A DNA stretch of 64,000 nt, from contig NZ_JAMXSR020000002.1 of the NCBI RefSeq assembly GCF_024124765.2, positions 457,001-521,000 on the forward strand, given 5' to 3'. Within the stretch, counting starts at the first letter, position 1. The number at the start of each line of letters is the position of its first letter. This document shows, one piece after another, positions 10,851 to 21,048 of this stretch. The DNA comes from Sphingomonas sp. H160509 (lineage in GTDB: Bacteria > Pseudomonadota > Alphaproteobacteria > Sphingomonadales > Sphingomonadaceae). The notes beneath the pieces were generated by a model. It was not told the DNA's origin. It made no database searches and saw only the letters and a list, made by a program, of their open reading frames with translations. A program made the translations under genes and the position numbers.

Positions 10851-10854
<4 letters not shown>
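10020..10854 (-). CDS. SDR-family oxidoreductase (frame break)
   Basis: Classical short-chain dehydrogenase. It shows TGAAGGIG (NAD(P) binding), NNAG, a catalytic serine region (INTGSKQG) and YNVSK (Tyr-x-x-x-Lys). The frame breaks in the C6 run at 10561-10566, just after NNAGIGGG. The start is GTG at 10854, whose GTGA overlaps the TGA of the aldo/keto reductase upstream, so the two are translationally coupled. The C-terminal tail (DWRDVFAEFMRD) ends at 10020. Substrate unknown. Pairing with an AKR suggests carbonyl detoxification or sugar/alcohol metabolism (inference). Confidence 0.8.
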
Positions 10855-11838
<984 letters not shown>

Positions 11839-11883
11839 CAGATCAGTCCTTGTTGGCGGGCAATATGATTGGCGGTTGAAGGG

Positions 11884-12198
11884 TTACGGCCTGCGGGATT
11901 GTGAAGGTTCATCCCAAACGTCGGCGGCCGTGAGCAGGACTGGGGGCTCCCCGCCCAGCCGGCTGACAAACTCGCGTCGCGCGATACGATGTATGTCGGA
12001 CTCGAATTCTCCATACGTCTCGATCGCGGTATCGCTGTCGATGCCGTCGAGGTCCGGGTCGATGAACTCCGCCAACGCCTCGCTCGTGATCAGGAACTCG
12101 ACCATGCCGAGGTCCGTGTGGCCGAGGAACAGGACGCCGTGCCGTTCGGCAAGCCATTCATACTCGCCAGGCTCGAAGCGAACGCTCGCAGACGCCAT
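11884..12198 (-). CDS. DUF1488-like small protein
   Basis: 104 residues. The C-terminal half (EALAEFID ... FESDIHRIARREF ... LLTAADVW) resembles DUF1488 proteins, which are short cytoplasmic proteins of unknown role. The N-terminal half (FEPGEYEWLAERHGVLFLGHTD) fits poorly, so the assignment is tentative. ATG 12198 lies 3 bp after the stop of the next gene upstream, so the two form an operon. Confidence 0.55.
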   Translation of the reverse strand: MASASVRFEPGEYEWLAERHGVLFLGHTDLGMVEFLITSEALAEFIDPDLDGIDSDTAIETYGEFESDIHRIARREFVSRLGGEPPVLLTAADVWDEPSQSRRP

Positions 12199-12201
12199 GG
12201 C

Positions 12202-12487
12202 TCAGCCCTCGTCGTTTGCGCTAGGCAGCCGCTCGGCCAGCGCGGCGATACCGTCGCCGGCGAGGGGTTGCATGGGCCGCACCGTCGATTTGCAAAGGGT
12301 GCTCCGGCGTAAGCACGGCAGCGTCACGATGCTCGGAATCGAGCGTCATCCACGTACGAACAGCGCCCTCCAGGCTCGTTACCTCGGCGAGGTTCTCGTT
12401 CCCACGCGGCACGTTCTCTAACGCAGCACTCATCCGCCAGTCGATATCCGGCGTCTTCGCATCGTCGCCCCAGGTCGCTTCCGTCAT
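12202..12487 (-). CDS. small hypothetical protein (probable frame break)
   Basis: Starts with MTEATWGDDAKTPDIDWRM and continues ENVPRGNENLAEVTSLEGAVRTWM. Near 12285-12300 the frame becomes Arg-rich and atypical. An alternative frame gives MQPLAGDGIAALAERLPSANDEG with a stop at 12202, abutting the next gene, so I place the true end there. No domain recognised. ATG 12487 follows GGGAT. A GGAAC-N17-CGCTTT element about 45 bp upstream may be its promoter. Confidence 0.45.
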
Positions 12488-12531
12488 GCTCAAATCCCAA
12501 ATTGACCGGGAGTGCCGGCTTCCTGATGGCT

Positions 12532-12559
12532 AAAGCGCTCACCTTCGAAGGCTGGTTCC
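12532..12559 (-). promoter_or_regulatory. possible EcfG-type promoter
   Basis: On the minus strand: GGAAC, 17 nt, CGCTTT. This is the same -35 and the same variant -10 as the element before the DUF2231 gene. The predicted start point would leave a leader of about 38 nt before ATG 12487. Match by eye only. Confidence 0.3.
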
Positions 12560-12702
12560 AGGTTAATTCGCATATCGGTCGGACGGTTCACCTTCGCGGG
12601 AGGCCCAGGCCACGACGGGGTTCAGCATGAGCTATCAGGACCCGACGGCGGCGGGTGTCGCCTTCTGGCCGACGCAGTGGACCGATGGGAACAACTGAGC
12701 GG

Positions 12703-13035
12703 CTATTGCTGTGCCTCGTCCGACGCGACCGTACCCATCGTCATCGCCAGCAACGACATGCCGCGGTGTTCGTGATCCAGCTTCAGAAGCCTGACCCAAT
12801 GCGCGATATGCTTCCCGGCTGCCTCACCGGCCTTTCGCAGATGCTGCGGGGTCGAGAGATCCGTGTCGTTTTCGATCACCGCGGCGATCGACAGCGCGAA
12901 GAAATCGATGATGTCATCTGCAATCAGTGCTCGATCCGGGGAATTCGCGGCGAGATACTGCATTACGATGGGCGCGATAACCTGGAACAGGTCGATCTTG
13001 GCTTGGTCGTCTACCTTCATCGTGTTTGCGGTCAT
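12703..13035 (-). CDS. hypothetical helical protein
   Basis: 110 residues from ATG 13035 (MTANTMKVDDQAKIDLF), preceded by a strong GGAGGAG site. The sequence is helical and acidic in the middle (DDIIDFFALSIAAVIEND) with a basic patch (KAGEAAGKHIAHWVRLLKLDHEHRG split at W). No membrane segment or known domain. Possibly a small regulatory or stress protein; function unknown. Confidence 0.6.
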   Translation of the reverse strand: MTANTMKVDDQAKIDLFQVIAPIVMQYLAANSPDRALIADDIIDFFALSIAAVIENDTDLSTPQHLRKAGEAAGKHIAHWVRLLKLDHEHRGMSLLAMTMGTVASDEAQQ

Positions 13036-13273
13036 GCTCGTCTCCTCCGTTCCTGACCTGTATCGTTCGAGACTGGGGGGCGAAAGGCGCAGGCCAACGG
13101 TCCCGCCAAGATCGAAGGCGCGATGATTCACCCACAAGAGAATAGCTTTGCCGCAAAGTCTTAGCGATTGGCCGGACGCCTCGAACCTGGAACGGTTCGG
13201 CGATCATCGTTTCCGCAACCGCGATCGGCGTCGTTGTCGAGCACGTAGAAATCGCCGAACCAGTGGAGCGTCG

Positions 13274-14173
13274 CTACACGGGCGTCAGTAGATTGCCGCT
13301 CAGTTGGAGTTGCTCGATGTCACGACGCGGAGGAGCGCCGAACAGGCGCGCATATTCGCGGTTGAACTGTGACGGGCTTTCATAGCCCACGGCAAAACCT
13401 GCGCCGCTTGCCGTCGTGTTCCCTGACAGCATCAGGCGTCGTGCCTCCTGTAACCGCAATTGTTTTTGATACGCCAACGGCGTCATTTTCGTCACTGCCT
13501 TGAAGTGTTCGTGGAGTGACGACGGGCTCATACCCGCGGCGGTGGCGATGTCCCCGATGCGGAGCGGCCGATCGAATCCGGTGCGGATTGTTGCGATAGC
13601 GCGGCTGACCTGATTGAGGTGGCTGTCGGCGACTGCCATGTAGCGAAGTGCAGCCCCGTGGGGACCCACGAGCAAACGGTACAGGATCTCCCGTTCGATC
13701 AGCGGCGCTAGCGCAGCGATGCTGTCGGGCCGATCCAGCAGCCGCATCAGTCGGCACGCCGCGTCGACCAGATCGTCGTCGCTGCGATATACCGCGAGCG
13801 CCGGCAGATCGGCTTTCGGCGCCCGGCCGCCTTCCGCCAGGATGAGGTCCGCCAGCACGGACTGGTCGATGTCGATCTTGCAGCAGAGGTACGGCGCGTC
13901 ACGATCCGCCTGGACGACGTGTCCGACGAGCGGCAGGTCGACCGAGACCAGCAGGTAATGCGCGGCATCGTAGAGCAGGCTCTCTCCGCCGAGCGAGACC
14001 CGCTTGGCACCTTGGGCAATTATGCAAAGCGACGCGTCATACACGGCGGGCAGGGGCACGGTCGGCTGATCGGCCCGGAACAGCGACAGTCGATGGATTG
14101 GCGTGCTGACCATGCCGGTTCTCGGGACATGGCGCGCAACCAATGTGGCGAGGTCTGCGATCGTACTCATCAT
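13274..14173 (-). CDS. AraC-family transcriptional regulator
   Basis: About 299 residues. The N-terminal AraC_N-type (PF06719) cupin-like domain contains PLPAVYDASLCIIAQGAKRV and LLVSVDLPLVGHV. The C-terminal AraC DNA-binding domain has two helix-turn-helix units (IGDIATAAGMSPSSLHEHFK and FAVGYESPSQFNREYARLFG). It is divergent from the SDR gene at 14324 with a shared 150-bp promoter region, the usual layout for control of the neighbouring oxidoreductase, probably by an aldehyde- or stress-type signal (inference). The start is unsure: tandem ATGs at 14173/14170, or GTG at 14203. Confidence 0.85.
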   Translation of the reverse strand: MMSTIADLATLVARHVPRTGMVSTPIHRLSLFRADQPTVPLPAVYDASLCIIAQGAKRVSLGGESLLYDAAHYLLVSVDLPLVGHVVQADRDAPYLCCKIDIDQSVLADLILAEGGRAPKADLPALAVYRSDDDLVDAACRLMRLLDRPDSIAALAPLIEREILYRLLVGPHGAALRYMAVADSHLNQVSRAIATIRTGFDRPLRIGDIATAAGMSPSSLHEHFKAVTKMTPLAYQKQLRLQEARRLMLSGNTTASGAGFAVGYESPSQFNREYARLFGAPPRRDIEQLQLSGNLLTPV

Positions 14174-14323
14174 GGGACTGTGTCCGCTGCCAGCCATTGT
14201 CACAAGCGGAGTTGAGGTCGTTTTGGAGGATCGTGCAAGGATTGCGGGGGGATCGGTCTCACGCTGGTCGGCAATCCGGTTCCATCTGTGCCCAGCCTTC
14301 GAGGCGACACGAAAGGAACCATC

Positions 14324-15049
14324 ATGAACGACGTCATCGACAAGACAGTGCTGATCAGCGGCGCCTCAAGCGGTATCGGCGAGGCCACCGTGCGCGAACT
14401 GGCGGCCAAGGGCGCGCGCCTTTTCATCGGTGCGCGCAGGACCGATCGCCTCGAAGCGCTGGCGGCGGAACTCGGCAACAACGTCGCGTGGAAGGCGCTG
14501 GACGTAACCGACGCCGCGAGCTTCGCCGCGTTCGCCGATGCGGCGGAGGCGCGGTTCGGACGCGTGGACGTGCTGATCAACAATGCCGGCGTTATGCCGC
14601 TGTCGCCGCTCGCCGCGCTGAAGCAGGACGAGTGGACGCGGATGATCGACGTCAACGTTCACGGCGTGCTGAACGGGATCGCTGCCGTGCTGCCGCGATT
14701 CATCGCGCAGAAGGCGGGCCACGTCGTCAACGTCGCATCGATCGCTGCGCATTTCGTGATGCCGAGCGCAGCGGTCTACTGCGCCACCAAATACGCGGTC
14801 TGGGCGATCACGGAAGGATTGCGCCAGGAGCATGACGACATCCGCACGACGATCATTTCACCTGGGGTCGTGGCAACCGAACTGGGCAACGACATCACCG
14901 ATCCGGATATTGCCACTGCGCTGACCACATGGCGGCAAAAGTCGCTGACCCCCGACGCGATCGCGCGAGCAATCCGCTACGCTTTGGAGCAGCCCGAGGG
15001 AGTAGACATCAACGAGGTCATCGTCCGCCCGACCGCAGCCGGCATGTAG
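14324..15049 (+). CDS. SDR-family oxidoreductase
   Basis: 241 residues from ATG 14324 (MNDVIDKTVLISG), with AAAGGA 6-10 nt upstream. Motifs: GASSGIGE for NAD(P), NNAG, catalytic Ser in NVASIAA and YCATK for Tyr/Lys. The C-terminus GVDINEVIVRPTAAGM is typical of the clavaldehyde-dehydrogenase-like subgroup often found beside AraC regulators. Likely the target of the divergent regulator. Intact. Confidence 0.88.
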   Translation: MNDVIDKTVLISGASSGIGEATVRELAAKGARLFIGARRTDRLEALAAELGNNVAWKALDVTDAASFAAFADAAEARFGRVDVLINNAGVMPLSPLAALKQDEWTRMIDVNVHGVLNGIAAVLPRFIAQKAGHVVNVASIAAHFVMPSAAVYCATKYAVWAITEGLRQEHDDIRTTIISPGVVATELGNDITDPDIATALTTWRQKSLTPDAIARAIRYALEQPEGVDINEVIVRPTAAGM

Positions 15050-15065
15050 GCGACGGTGCCAAACT

Positions 15066-15097
15066 CAGTCCGGGCGGACTTTCTGTCCCCCGGACTG
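15066..15097. terminator. hairpin after the SDR gene
   Basis: CAGTCCGGG and CCCGGACTG form a perfect 9-bp stem around a 14-nt loop, 17 bp past the SDR stop and between it and the convergent esterase end. No T-tract follows, so it may act as a transcript stabiliser or a weak bidirectional terminator. Confidence 0.45.
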
Positions 15098-15215
15098 GTC
15101 AGGTGGACGACCGTCTCGTGAATAGGTCAGCGAGAACCATACATGACAGTCCGGGTTGGAGAATGCGGATCGTCACCCGGCATGATCGGCCCCAAAAAAC
15201 GAAAATATCCGTGCC

Positions 15216-16110
15216 TCATTTCGCAGGTCGGGGCGAAAGCCAGCCGCCATCCGCTAGCCAGTCTTGCAGGCGATCCGGCCAGTGCAGGATCGAGATCCGG
15301 TTCGACTCGTCGAGATTGAACGCGTGGCCACTGTCGGCATACATGTGAAGTTCCGCCGATACGCCACTCTTGCGCAACTGTTCGTAGAGCGTGACCGTCG
15401 GTGCCGCGCAGCAAAGGATCGCGGCTGCCGGCGACCAGGAACGCTGGGGGCGCGTTGGCGATGGCGGTCGCTGGGATGCCTCGTGGCCCGGGGAAGACCA
15501 ACACCTGGAAATCGGGGCGAGCGGACTGACGGTCGATCGGATCGGCAGGTCGACGCTCGACAGGCTCGGGATTGTCCGCGATCAGCGACACGAGTTCGCC
15601 GCCTGCCGAAAAACCCATCGCACCGACGCGCGACGGATCGATGCCATAGTCTACGGCATGCGCGCGGACCCACCGCATCGCGCGCCGCGCGTCGTCCGCA
15701 GCATCGCCTTCGACCGAATATTTCGAGCCGGGCTCGTTCGCGAGGCGATATTTGAGCACGAACGCTGTCACCCCCATGCGGTTCAGCGCGGTCGCAACCT
15801 TCGTGCCCTCGTTCGTCCATACGAGTAATTTGTGCCCACCGCCGGGCATGATCACGATCGCAGCTCCGTTGCGGTTCGCTACGTCGGCGGGAAAGGCGAG
15901 CAGCGACGGATCGTGGATGTTGCGGACCCAATAGTCGCGGCCGATCTCCGCCTCGCCGCGGCGTGCCGCCGACCCGGGCGCGCCGTTGGGCCACAGCTTG
16001 ATCGCGGTGTAGCGGGGCAGGTGTTCTGGCGCCGGATCCTGTCCAGCCAATGAAGTGGTTGCGACGGCAGCCGAAGCCAGCAGCGCAATGGCGGTAAAAA
16101 GGGTGCGCAT
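15216..16110 (-). CDS. exported alpha/beta-hydrolase (BD-FAE-like esterase), frame break
   Basis: Signal peptide MRTLFTAIALLASAAVATTSLAG, then an esterase domain: oxyanion VIMPGGGHKLL, nucleophile elbow GFSAGGE. After SRDPLL the frame is lost near 15410. In the next frame it continues with VTLYEQLRKSGVSAELHMYA and the catalytic His in DSGHAFNL, ending WLSPRPAK at 15216. This completes the Ser-Asp-His triad. The family acts on acetylated or feruloylated polysaccharide fragments. ATG 16110 overlaps the stop of the 64-codon reading frame upstream (TGATG). A second, similar esterase lies just upstream, so this may be a plant-polysaccharide esterase operon. Confidence 0.82.
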
Positions 16111-16304
16111 CACTTCACCTCCGCAGTCACCGCCATCGCCGCGAAGCGGATCGGGCTGAACTGGTTCTGGCCGACGATGACGCTCAACCCCTTCGTATCA
16201 AGCGTTTCGGCAGGGCTCATCGGCAGCGATTGCGCGTATGTCGTGCTGGAAAATGCACACCGGCTCACGGAAGCGAGGGCGGTGGCGATGCTTTTGCGAG
16301 ACAC
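16110..16304 (-). pseudogene. short exported remnant, probable internal deletion of a larger gene
   Basis: 64 codons with a convincing start (GTG 16304 with AGGAGAG upstream and a signal-like N-terminus, MSRKSIATALASVS ... TYAQS) and a convincing end: its TGA overlaps the next gene's ATG. The mature part (PAETLDTKGLSVIVGQNQF) resembles the first segment of large secreted polysaccharide-acting enzymes. It then jumps to a tail, RFAAMAVTAEVK. I infer that the middle of a large gene was deleted and its two ends retained in frame. The family of the parent is not certain. It could also be a real small secreted peptide. Confidence 0.5.
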
Positions 16305-16391
16305 ACGTCTCTCCTATTGATATCTTGACCGGTAGCGCGCTGGTTTGCGCGGCTCTCCGGCGGAAATGTCATAAAACTCGTGAGAGTGAGT

Positions 16392-17338
16392 TTACTGCGC
16401 CGGTTTCAGCCAGCCGTGCATCGCCATCCAGCGCGTGAATTCATCGAACCAGCCCGTGCTCGTGGTGGTCTTCGGGTACATGCCGAAGCCGTGACCGCCC
16501 TGTTCGAACAGGTGGAACTCGACCGGGCGCTTGGCCGCACGCCAGCTGTCGATCAGCCCATAGCCGCCATTGCCGAAGAAGGGATCGTCCGCCGCGAGCG
16601 CAACGAACATCGGCGGCGCGTCGGACGGCACCGTCATCGCGGCAAGCGGACCGTAGATGTTGCCGATGAAGGCCGGCTTCGCGTCCTGCCCGGCGACGGT
16701 CGTCGCCATCGTCAGCATCGCACCTGCCGAAAATCCGACCATGCCGATGCGGCTGGGATCAACATGCCATTCGCCCGCACGGTTGCGGACCGTGGCGAAC
16801 GCCGCCCTCGCATCCGCGATCTGCGGCGCAAGGCCTGCCATCATCGTAGCGGCGTTCGGACGTGGCGGGCGCATACCCTGCGGCACCGGTCGCGCGAATG
16901 TTCCAAGGTCCTGCGGTGTCGGGTTCAGGCGATACTTCAGGACGAACGCAGCGACGCCTCTGGCGGCAAGCGCACGCGCCACGTCCCAGCCTTCGTTCTC
17001 CATCGACAGCGTCTGGAATCCACCGCCCGGTGCGACGATCACCGCTGTACCGGTGGCCTTGGCGGGATCCGGCAGGAAGGGGGGTTAGGGTTGCGACGGT
17101 GACGTTGCGGGCGAACACGCTGCCATATTGACTGTGCCACGCCTCCGGTGCGGTCGCCCCCCGGGAGTTTACCGGTATCAAGCGCGATGGCGTCGGGCTG
17201 CGCCGGAGTGGCGATAGACGCCATCTTGTCGTTCTGTGCCAGTGCCGGCGTGGTCGAGGCAATCATCAGGCTGGACAGGCACAGAAGCGGGTGTCCCACC
17301 CATCGACGAACGGCGTTTATGCGGAACCCGAATCCCAT
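16392..17338 (-). CDS. exported alpha/beta-hydrolase (BD-FAE-like), two frame breaks
   Basis: Signal peptide MGFGFRINAVRRW ... ASTTPALAQ from ATG 17338. The mature N-terminus breaks at the C6 run 17157-17162, where the next frame supplies GATAPEAWHSQYGSVFARN. It breaks again at the G6 run 17079-17084, after which MIVAPGGGFQTLSMENEGWD runs to the end. Catalytic features: PGGGF oxyanion, GFSAGA elbow, DDPFF acid and GGHGFGM histidine. Same family as the neighbour at 15216, from which it is separated by the remnant. Two homopolymer breaks in one gene support an assembly-error origin. Confidence 0.82.
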
Positions 17339-17665
17339 AGTCGCTCTCCCATTTTATCGTTCTTTTCGTGACGATATCGATAGCGCTACCACAGTACAAT
17401 AGGTTCTGAACAGGTTTCCCCGGTAACCCGTCTACCCTGAATACTAACGAGAGTTAGAGTGCTCGGGATGACATGATCGCCGCCATGGGAGCCGTCCAGA
17501 TAGCAGGACTTGGAAGGCATCAAAGGTCTACTGAACATCTCTCCCGAGGTCATTGCGCTTTGCAAACGATCTCCGGTTCGGCTCCAAGTATTCGGCAGTG
17601 TTGATCATTGCGGTGACGCAAGGCGGCGGCTAGCGCTGGTCCGGAACCGATAGAAAGACTCTGGA
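17339..17665. other. intergenic region between divergent genes
   Basis: A 327-bp gap between the esterase operon (minus) and the DUF885 gene (plus), so it should hold two promoters. AT-rich stretches lie at about 17342-17400 and 17440-17460. No repeat, hairpin or recognisable operator was found, and no coding pattern. Confidence 0.5.
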
Positions 17666-19477
17666 ATGCTCACCAAGCGCGCGTTTGTAGGAATGCTGAT
17701 GGCGGGCGCCGCTCTGCCGCTGATCGACCCACAGATCGCCATGGCGGCAACCGGGACCGCCGATGACGACGCCCGGCTCCTGCGCTTTCTCGATGCCGCG
17801 TTCGATGCGAGTGTCGCGCTCAGTCCCGAAACACAGACCAGCCTCGGCCTGAAGACCAACTACGACAGGCTCGACGATTATACCGACGCTGCCGCACGGC
17901 GCGCGCAAGCTTTGCAGGATGCGCAACTCGCCGACCTGCAACGCAGCTTCGCGGTGGATCGGCTCGGGCCCGATGCTCGGCTGAGCTATCGATTGTTCGA
18001 AGCGCAGGTCGCCACGGATCGCCGCCAGTTCGCGTTCCGCGACTATGCCTTCCCGGTATCGACGAACGGCAGCCCGGCGGGCAACATCCCGGTTTTCCTC
18101 ATCAACCAGCACCGCATCGCCACGGTAGCCGACGCTCACGCCTATGTGGCGCGATTGCGTGATTCCCTGCGCGTCATGCGCGAGGTCGCCGCAACCATGC
18201 GCAAACAGGCGGCGAAGGGTATCGTGCCGCCAAAGATGGTTTTCACGCCTGCCCGTGGCGATGCTCGCCAAGTCATCACCGGAGCGCCGTTCGATAGTGG
18301 CGCGGACAGCAGCCTGCTCGCCGATTTCAAGGCGAAGGTCGGCAAGCTTGGCGTGTCTGAGAGCATCAAGGCGGCGCTGATCGCGGATGCGGTCGCGGCA
18401 TTGAAGGGGCCGTTCCGCCAAGGCTTCGACATACTCTTTGCCGCGCTGGACGAGATCGAGCCACTCGCCAAGGGCAATGACGGCGCGTGGAGCCTGCCGG
18501 GCGGCGACGCCTATTATCAAGCGCGGCTCGCCTATTACACGACCACCGACATGACTGCGGAGCAGATCCACCAACTGGGGCTGGATCAGGTACGATCGAT
18601 CCATGCCGAGATGACGGCGGTGATGAAACGGGCGGGCTTCACCGGATCGTTGCAGGATCTCTTCGTGGCGCTGCGGTCCGATCCGAAATTCAAATACCCC
18701 AACACCGATGCCGGCCGTCAACTCTATCTCGCTGACGCACGTGCCGCGATCGCCCAGACGATGGCCGCCGCACCTCGCTTCTTTCGCCGACTGCCAAAGG
18801 CGCCGCTGGAGGTGCGCGCGGTCGAGACGTGGCGACAGGAAACTGCCGCGGTGGCCTTCTATGATCAGCCTGCCCCGGATGGCTCGCGGCCAGGCATCTT
18901 CTACGTCAATCTTGCGGACATGACGCAGGTGCAGAAGACTCAGGTCGAGGGGATCGCCCATCACGAAGGCGCGCCGGGGCATCACTTCCAGATTGCTCGC
19001 GCACAGGAGCTGACCGGTGTGCCGAAGTTCCGCCGCTTCGGCTATTATGGCGCGTATACCGAGGGCTGGGGCCTGTACTCGGAACGGCTCGCCAAGGAGA
19101 TGGGCGCCTATCGAGATCCGTATTCGGAACTGGGGATGCTGGCGTTGCAAGTGTGGCGCGCGTGTCGCCTGGTGCTCGACACGGGCATGCACGCCAAGCG
19201 TTGGAGCCGCGATCAGGCAATCGCTTATTTCACCCAGAATGCGCCACTTTCGGCACGCGACGTGGTCAAGGAGGTCGATCGCTACATCAACAATCCTGGC
19301 CAGGCGACGAGCTACATGGTGGGCCAGCAGCGTATATCGGCACTCCGGCATAAAGCGGAGACCGCATTGGGCGCGCGCTTCGACATTCGCGATTTTCACG
19401 AGGTGGTGCTGGCGCATGGCCCGCTGCCGCTCGGGGTGCTGGCGGAACAGGTCGATGCCTGGATCGGGGTGGCCTGA
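17666..19477 (+). CDS. exported DUF885 family metallohydrolase
   Basis: 603 residues, intact. Signal sequence MLTKRAFVGMLMAGAALPLI ... AMAA. DUF885 (PF05960) proteins are gluzincin-like: the zinc motif appears as HHEGAPGHHFQ, with the downstream YTEGWGLYSERLA holding the third ligand/acid region. The family's N-terminal LDAAFDASVALSPETQTSLGL and SYMVGQQRI near the C-terminus are present. It is predicted to be a periplasmic carboxypeptidase- or peptidase-like enzyme; the substrate is not established for the family. ATG 17666 is the only start that preserves the signal peptide. Confidence 0.88.
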   Translation: MLTKRAFVGMLMAGAALPLIDPQIAMAATGTADDDARLLRFLDAAFDASVALSPETQTSLGLKTNYDRLDDYTDAAARRAQALQDAQLADLQRSFAVDRLGPDARLSYRLFEAQVATDRRQFAFRDYAFPVSTNGSPAGNIPVFLINQHRIATVADAHAYVARLRDSLRVMREVAATMRKQAAKGIVPPKMVFTPARGDARQVITGAPFDSGADSSLLADFKAKVGKLGVSESIKAALIADAVAALKGPFRQGFDILFAALDEIEPLAKGNDGAWSLPGGDAYYQARLAYYTTTDMTAEQIHQLGLDQVRSIHAEMTAVMKRAGFTGSLQDLFVALRSDPKFKYPNTDAGRQLYLADARAAIAQTMAAAPRFFRRLPKAPLEVRAVETWRQETAAVAFYDQPAPDGSRPGIFYVNLADMTQVQKTQVEGIAHHEGAPGHHFQIARAQELTGVPKFRRFGYYGAYTEGWGLYSERLAKEMGAYRDPYSELGMLALQVWRACRLVLDTGMHAKRWSRDQAIAYFTQNAPLSARDVVKEVDRYINNPGQATSYMVGQQRISALRHKAETALGARFDIRDFHEVVLAHGPLPLGVLAEQVDAWIGVA

Positions 19478-19740
19478 GACCTACGCCAAGGCTATCACGC
19501 GACGAGGGGCGGATCGACGAACCTCGCCGCTTGGTTAGCAGTCCAAAGGTCAGAATTTGGTGAGGCCAGATCAGCACGCGAGTTCTGGGACGAGTGTCTG
19601 AACGCCTGTATTTGAACACGCGTTGACTACGATCAATGGAGCAAGCGTAGTGGGTTACCCCGCAAAATCGAGCTATCGCTGCTCGCCTGCATGCTGATAG
19701 TAAGCGGTCAAACGAGACGGCGACGGAAAGCTCCACGGCA

Positions 19741-21048
19741 TTGACGGTCAATCGGCGACATATCGCCATCATCGCGCCGCCAACGGCCGGGCACATCAAT
19801 CCGCTGGTGGCATTGGGAACATCGCTCGTCGAAGCAGGGCGTAGAGTTACCATAGTCCATCTGGCCGACGTCGCCGCGCTAGTGCCCAACGGCAGTGTCG
19901 GTTTTGCGGCGCTCGACCACCCGGCGGACTGCCAAGGCTTGTTGGCGGCATATTACCGGAAGCTGGCGCAGCCATCGGGCCCTGTCGGACTGACGAGGAT
20001 GATCCGCGGCACGGCGTCCATGACGGAACTGCTATTGGAGGCTCTTCCGGCGGCACTGTCGACGCTCGGGGTGGATGCGGTACTCGCCGACTCCGTCGAG
20101 CCGGCCGGTGCGCTGGTGGCACGACATCTCCGACTGCCGTTCGTGACCGCCGTCACCGGCTTGCCCTTGCTCAGAGAGCCGATGGTCCCGCCACCGTTTC
20201 TCGGGTGGGAATATCGTCCCACTGCGGCTGGCCTTCGTCGCAACAATGGTGGGTACGTCGTCAGCGACCTGCTGATGCGGCCGATCGCGAAAGTCGTGTC
20301 GTCCTATGCGCGCCGGTGGAAGCTTGACCCCGACCCTAGGCAACAGTGGTCGGACCGCCTGCACGTCGCACAATGCCCGGCAGGTCTGGATTTCCCCCGC
20401 GCGGCATTGCCACAGAGCTTCCGATACGGCGCGCCGTGGCGGCTGGACGAACCTTACGTCGATCTTCCGAAAGACGACGGCCGACCCCTCATATTCTGTT
20501 CGCTGGGGTCGTTGCAGGGCGCGCGCCGATCGTTGTTCGCCGCGATGACGGCTGCCTGTGCCGCGGTTGGCGCTCGCGCGGTGGTCGCGCATGGTGGCGG
20601 GCTCAGCGAGGCCGAAGTCACCTCGCTACCCGGGAGGCCGCTGGTGCGGGCATTCTGGTTTCAGACCCGTATCCTGCCAAAATGTTCGGCGGCGATTTTG
20701 CACGGCGGGTTCAACACGGTGCTGGACGCACTGGCCGCCGGCGTTCCGATCGTTGCGGTACCGCTGGCATTCGAACAACCCGCTACAGCCGCGCGACTGA
20801 AGCGGATCGGGGCGGCTCGTATCGTATCGCCCGCCGAAGCAGACAAGGGCGGTCTCGAAGCGGCGTTACGGCTCGTGCTGTCGGATCCGTCGTACCGCCA
20901 CGCGGCAAATTTGCTCGCCGCCGAAATGGCGGGGGCCGGGGGCGCTGCCGAGGCTGCCGCGATGGTCGATTCGGCGCTCTTCGACGACGTCGACGCTATG
21001 CCGGCAGGGCTGAGTCCATTAGATGGGGAGCCCGCCTGCGCCGCGTGA
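19741..21048 (+). CDS. crtX: glycosyltransferase, zeaxanthin glucosyltransferase type
   Basis: 435-residue GT1-family (GT-B fold) enzyme. N-terminus RHIAIIAPPTAGHINPL is the CrtX/UGT acceptor domain signature. The C-terminal donor domain has the plant-UGT-like box, degenerate, as AILHGGFNTVLDALAAGVPI and later PLAFEQPATAARL. CrtX adds glucose to hydroxyl ends of zeaxanthin or astaxanthin at the membrane. Assignment to CrtX rests on this motif set and on crtZ/crtW close by. Starts with TTG at 19741; no ATG is better placed. Its last 53 bp overlap the convergent PAP2 gene. Confidence 0.8.
   Translation: MTVNRRHIAIIAPPTAGHINPLVALGTSLVEAGRRVTIVHLADVAALVPNGSVGFAALDHPADCQGLLAAYYRKLAQPSGPVGLTRMIRGTASMTELLLEALPAALSTLGVDAVLADSVEPAGALVARHLRLPFVTAVTGLPLLREPMVPPPFLGWEYRPTAAGLRRNNGGYVVSDLLMRPIAKVVSSYARRWKLDPDPRQQWSDRLHVAQCPAGLDFPRAALPQSFRYGAPWRLDEPYVDLPKDDGRPLIFCSLGSLQGARRSLFAAMTAACAAVGARAVVAHGGGLSEAEVTSLPGRPLVRAFWFQTRILPKCSAAILHGGFNTVLDALAAGVPIVAVPLAFEQPATAARLKRIGAARIVSPAEADKGGLEAALRLVLSDPSYRHAANLLAAEMAGAGGAAEAAAMVDSALFDDVDAMPAGLSPLDGEPACAA

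Noticed and set aside
12627-12698. 23-codon frame (MSYQDPTAAG...)
   Set aside because: No ribosome site or context; too short to support.
17630-19417. 595-codon open frame antisense to the DUF885 gene
   Set aside because: High-GC shadow: no domain, Arg/His-rich low-complexity composition, while the plus-strand gene has a signal peptide and zinc motifs.
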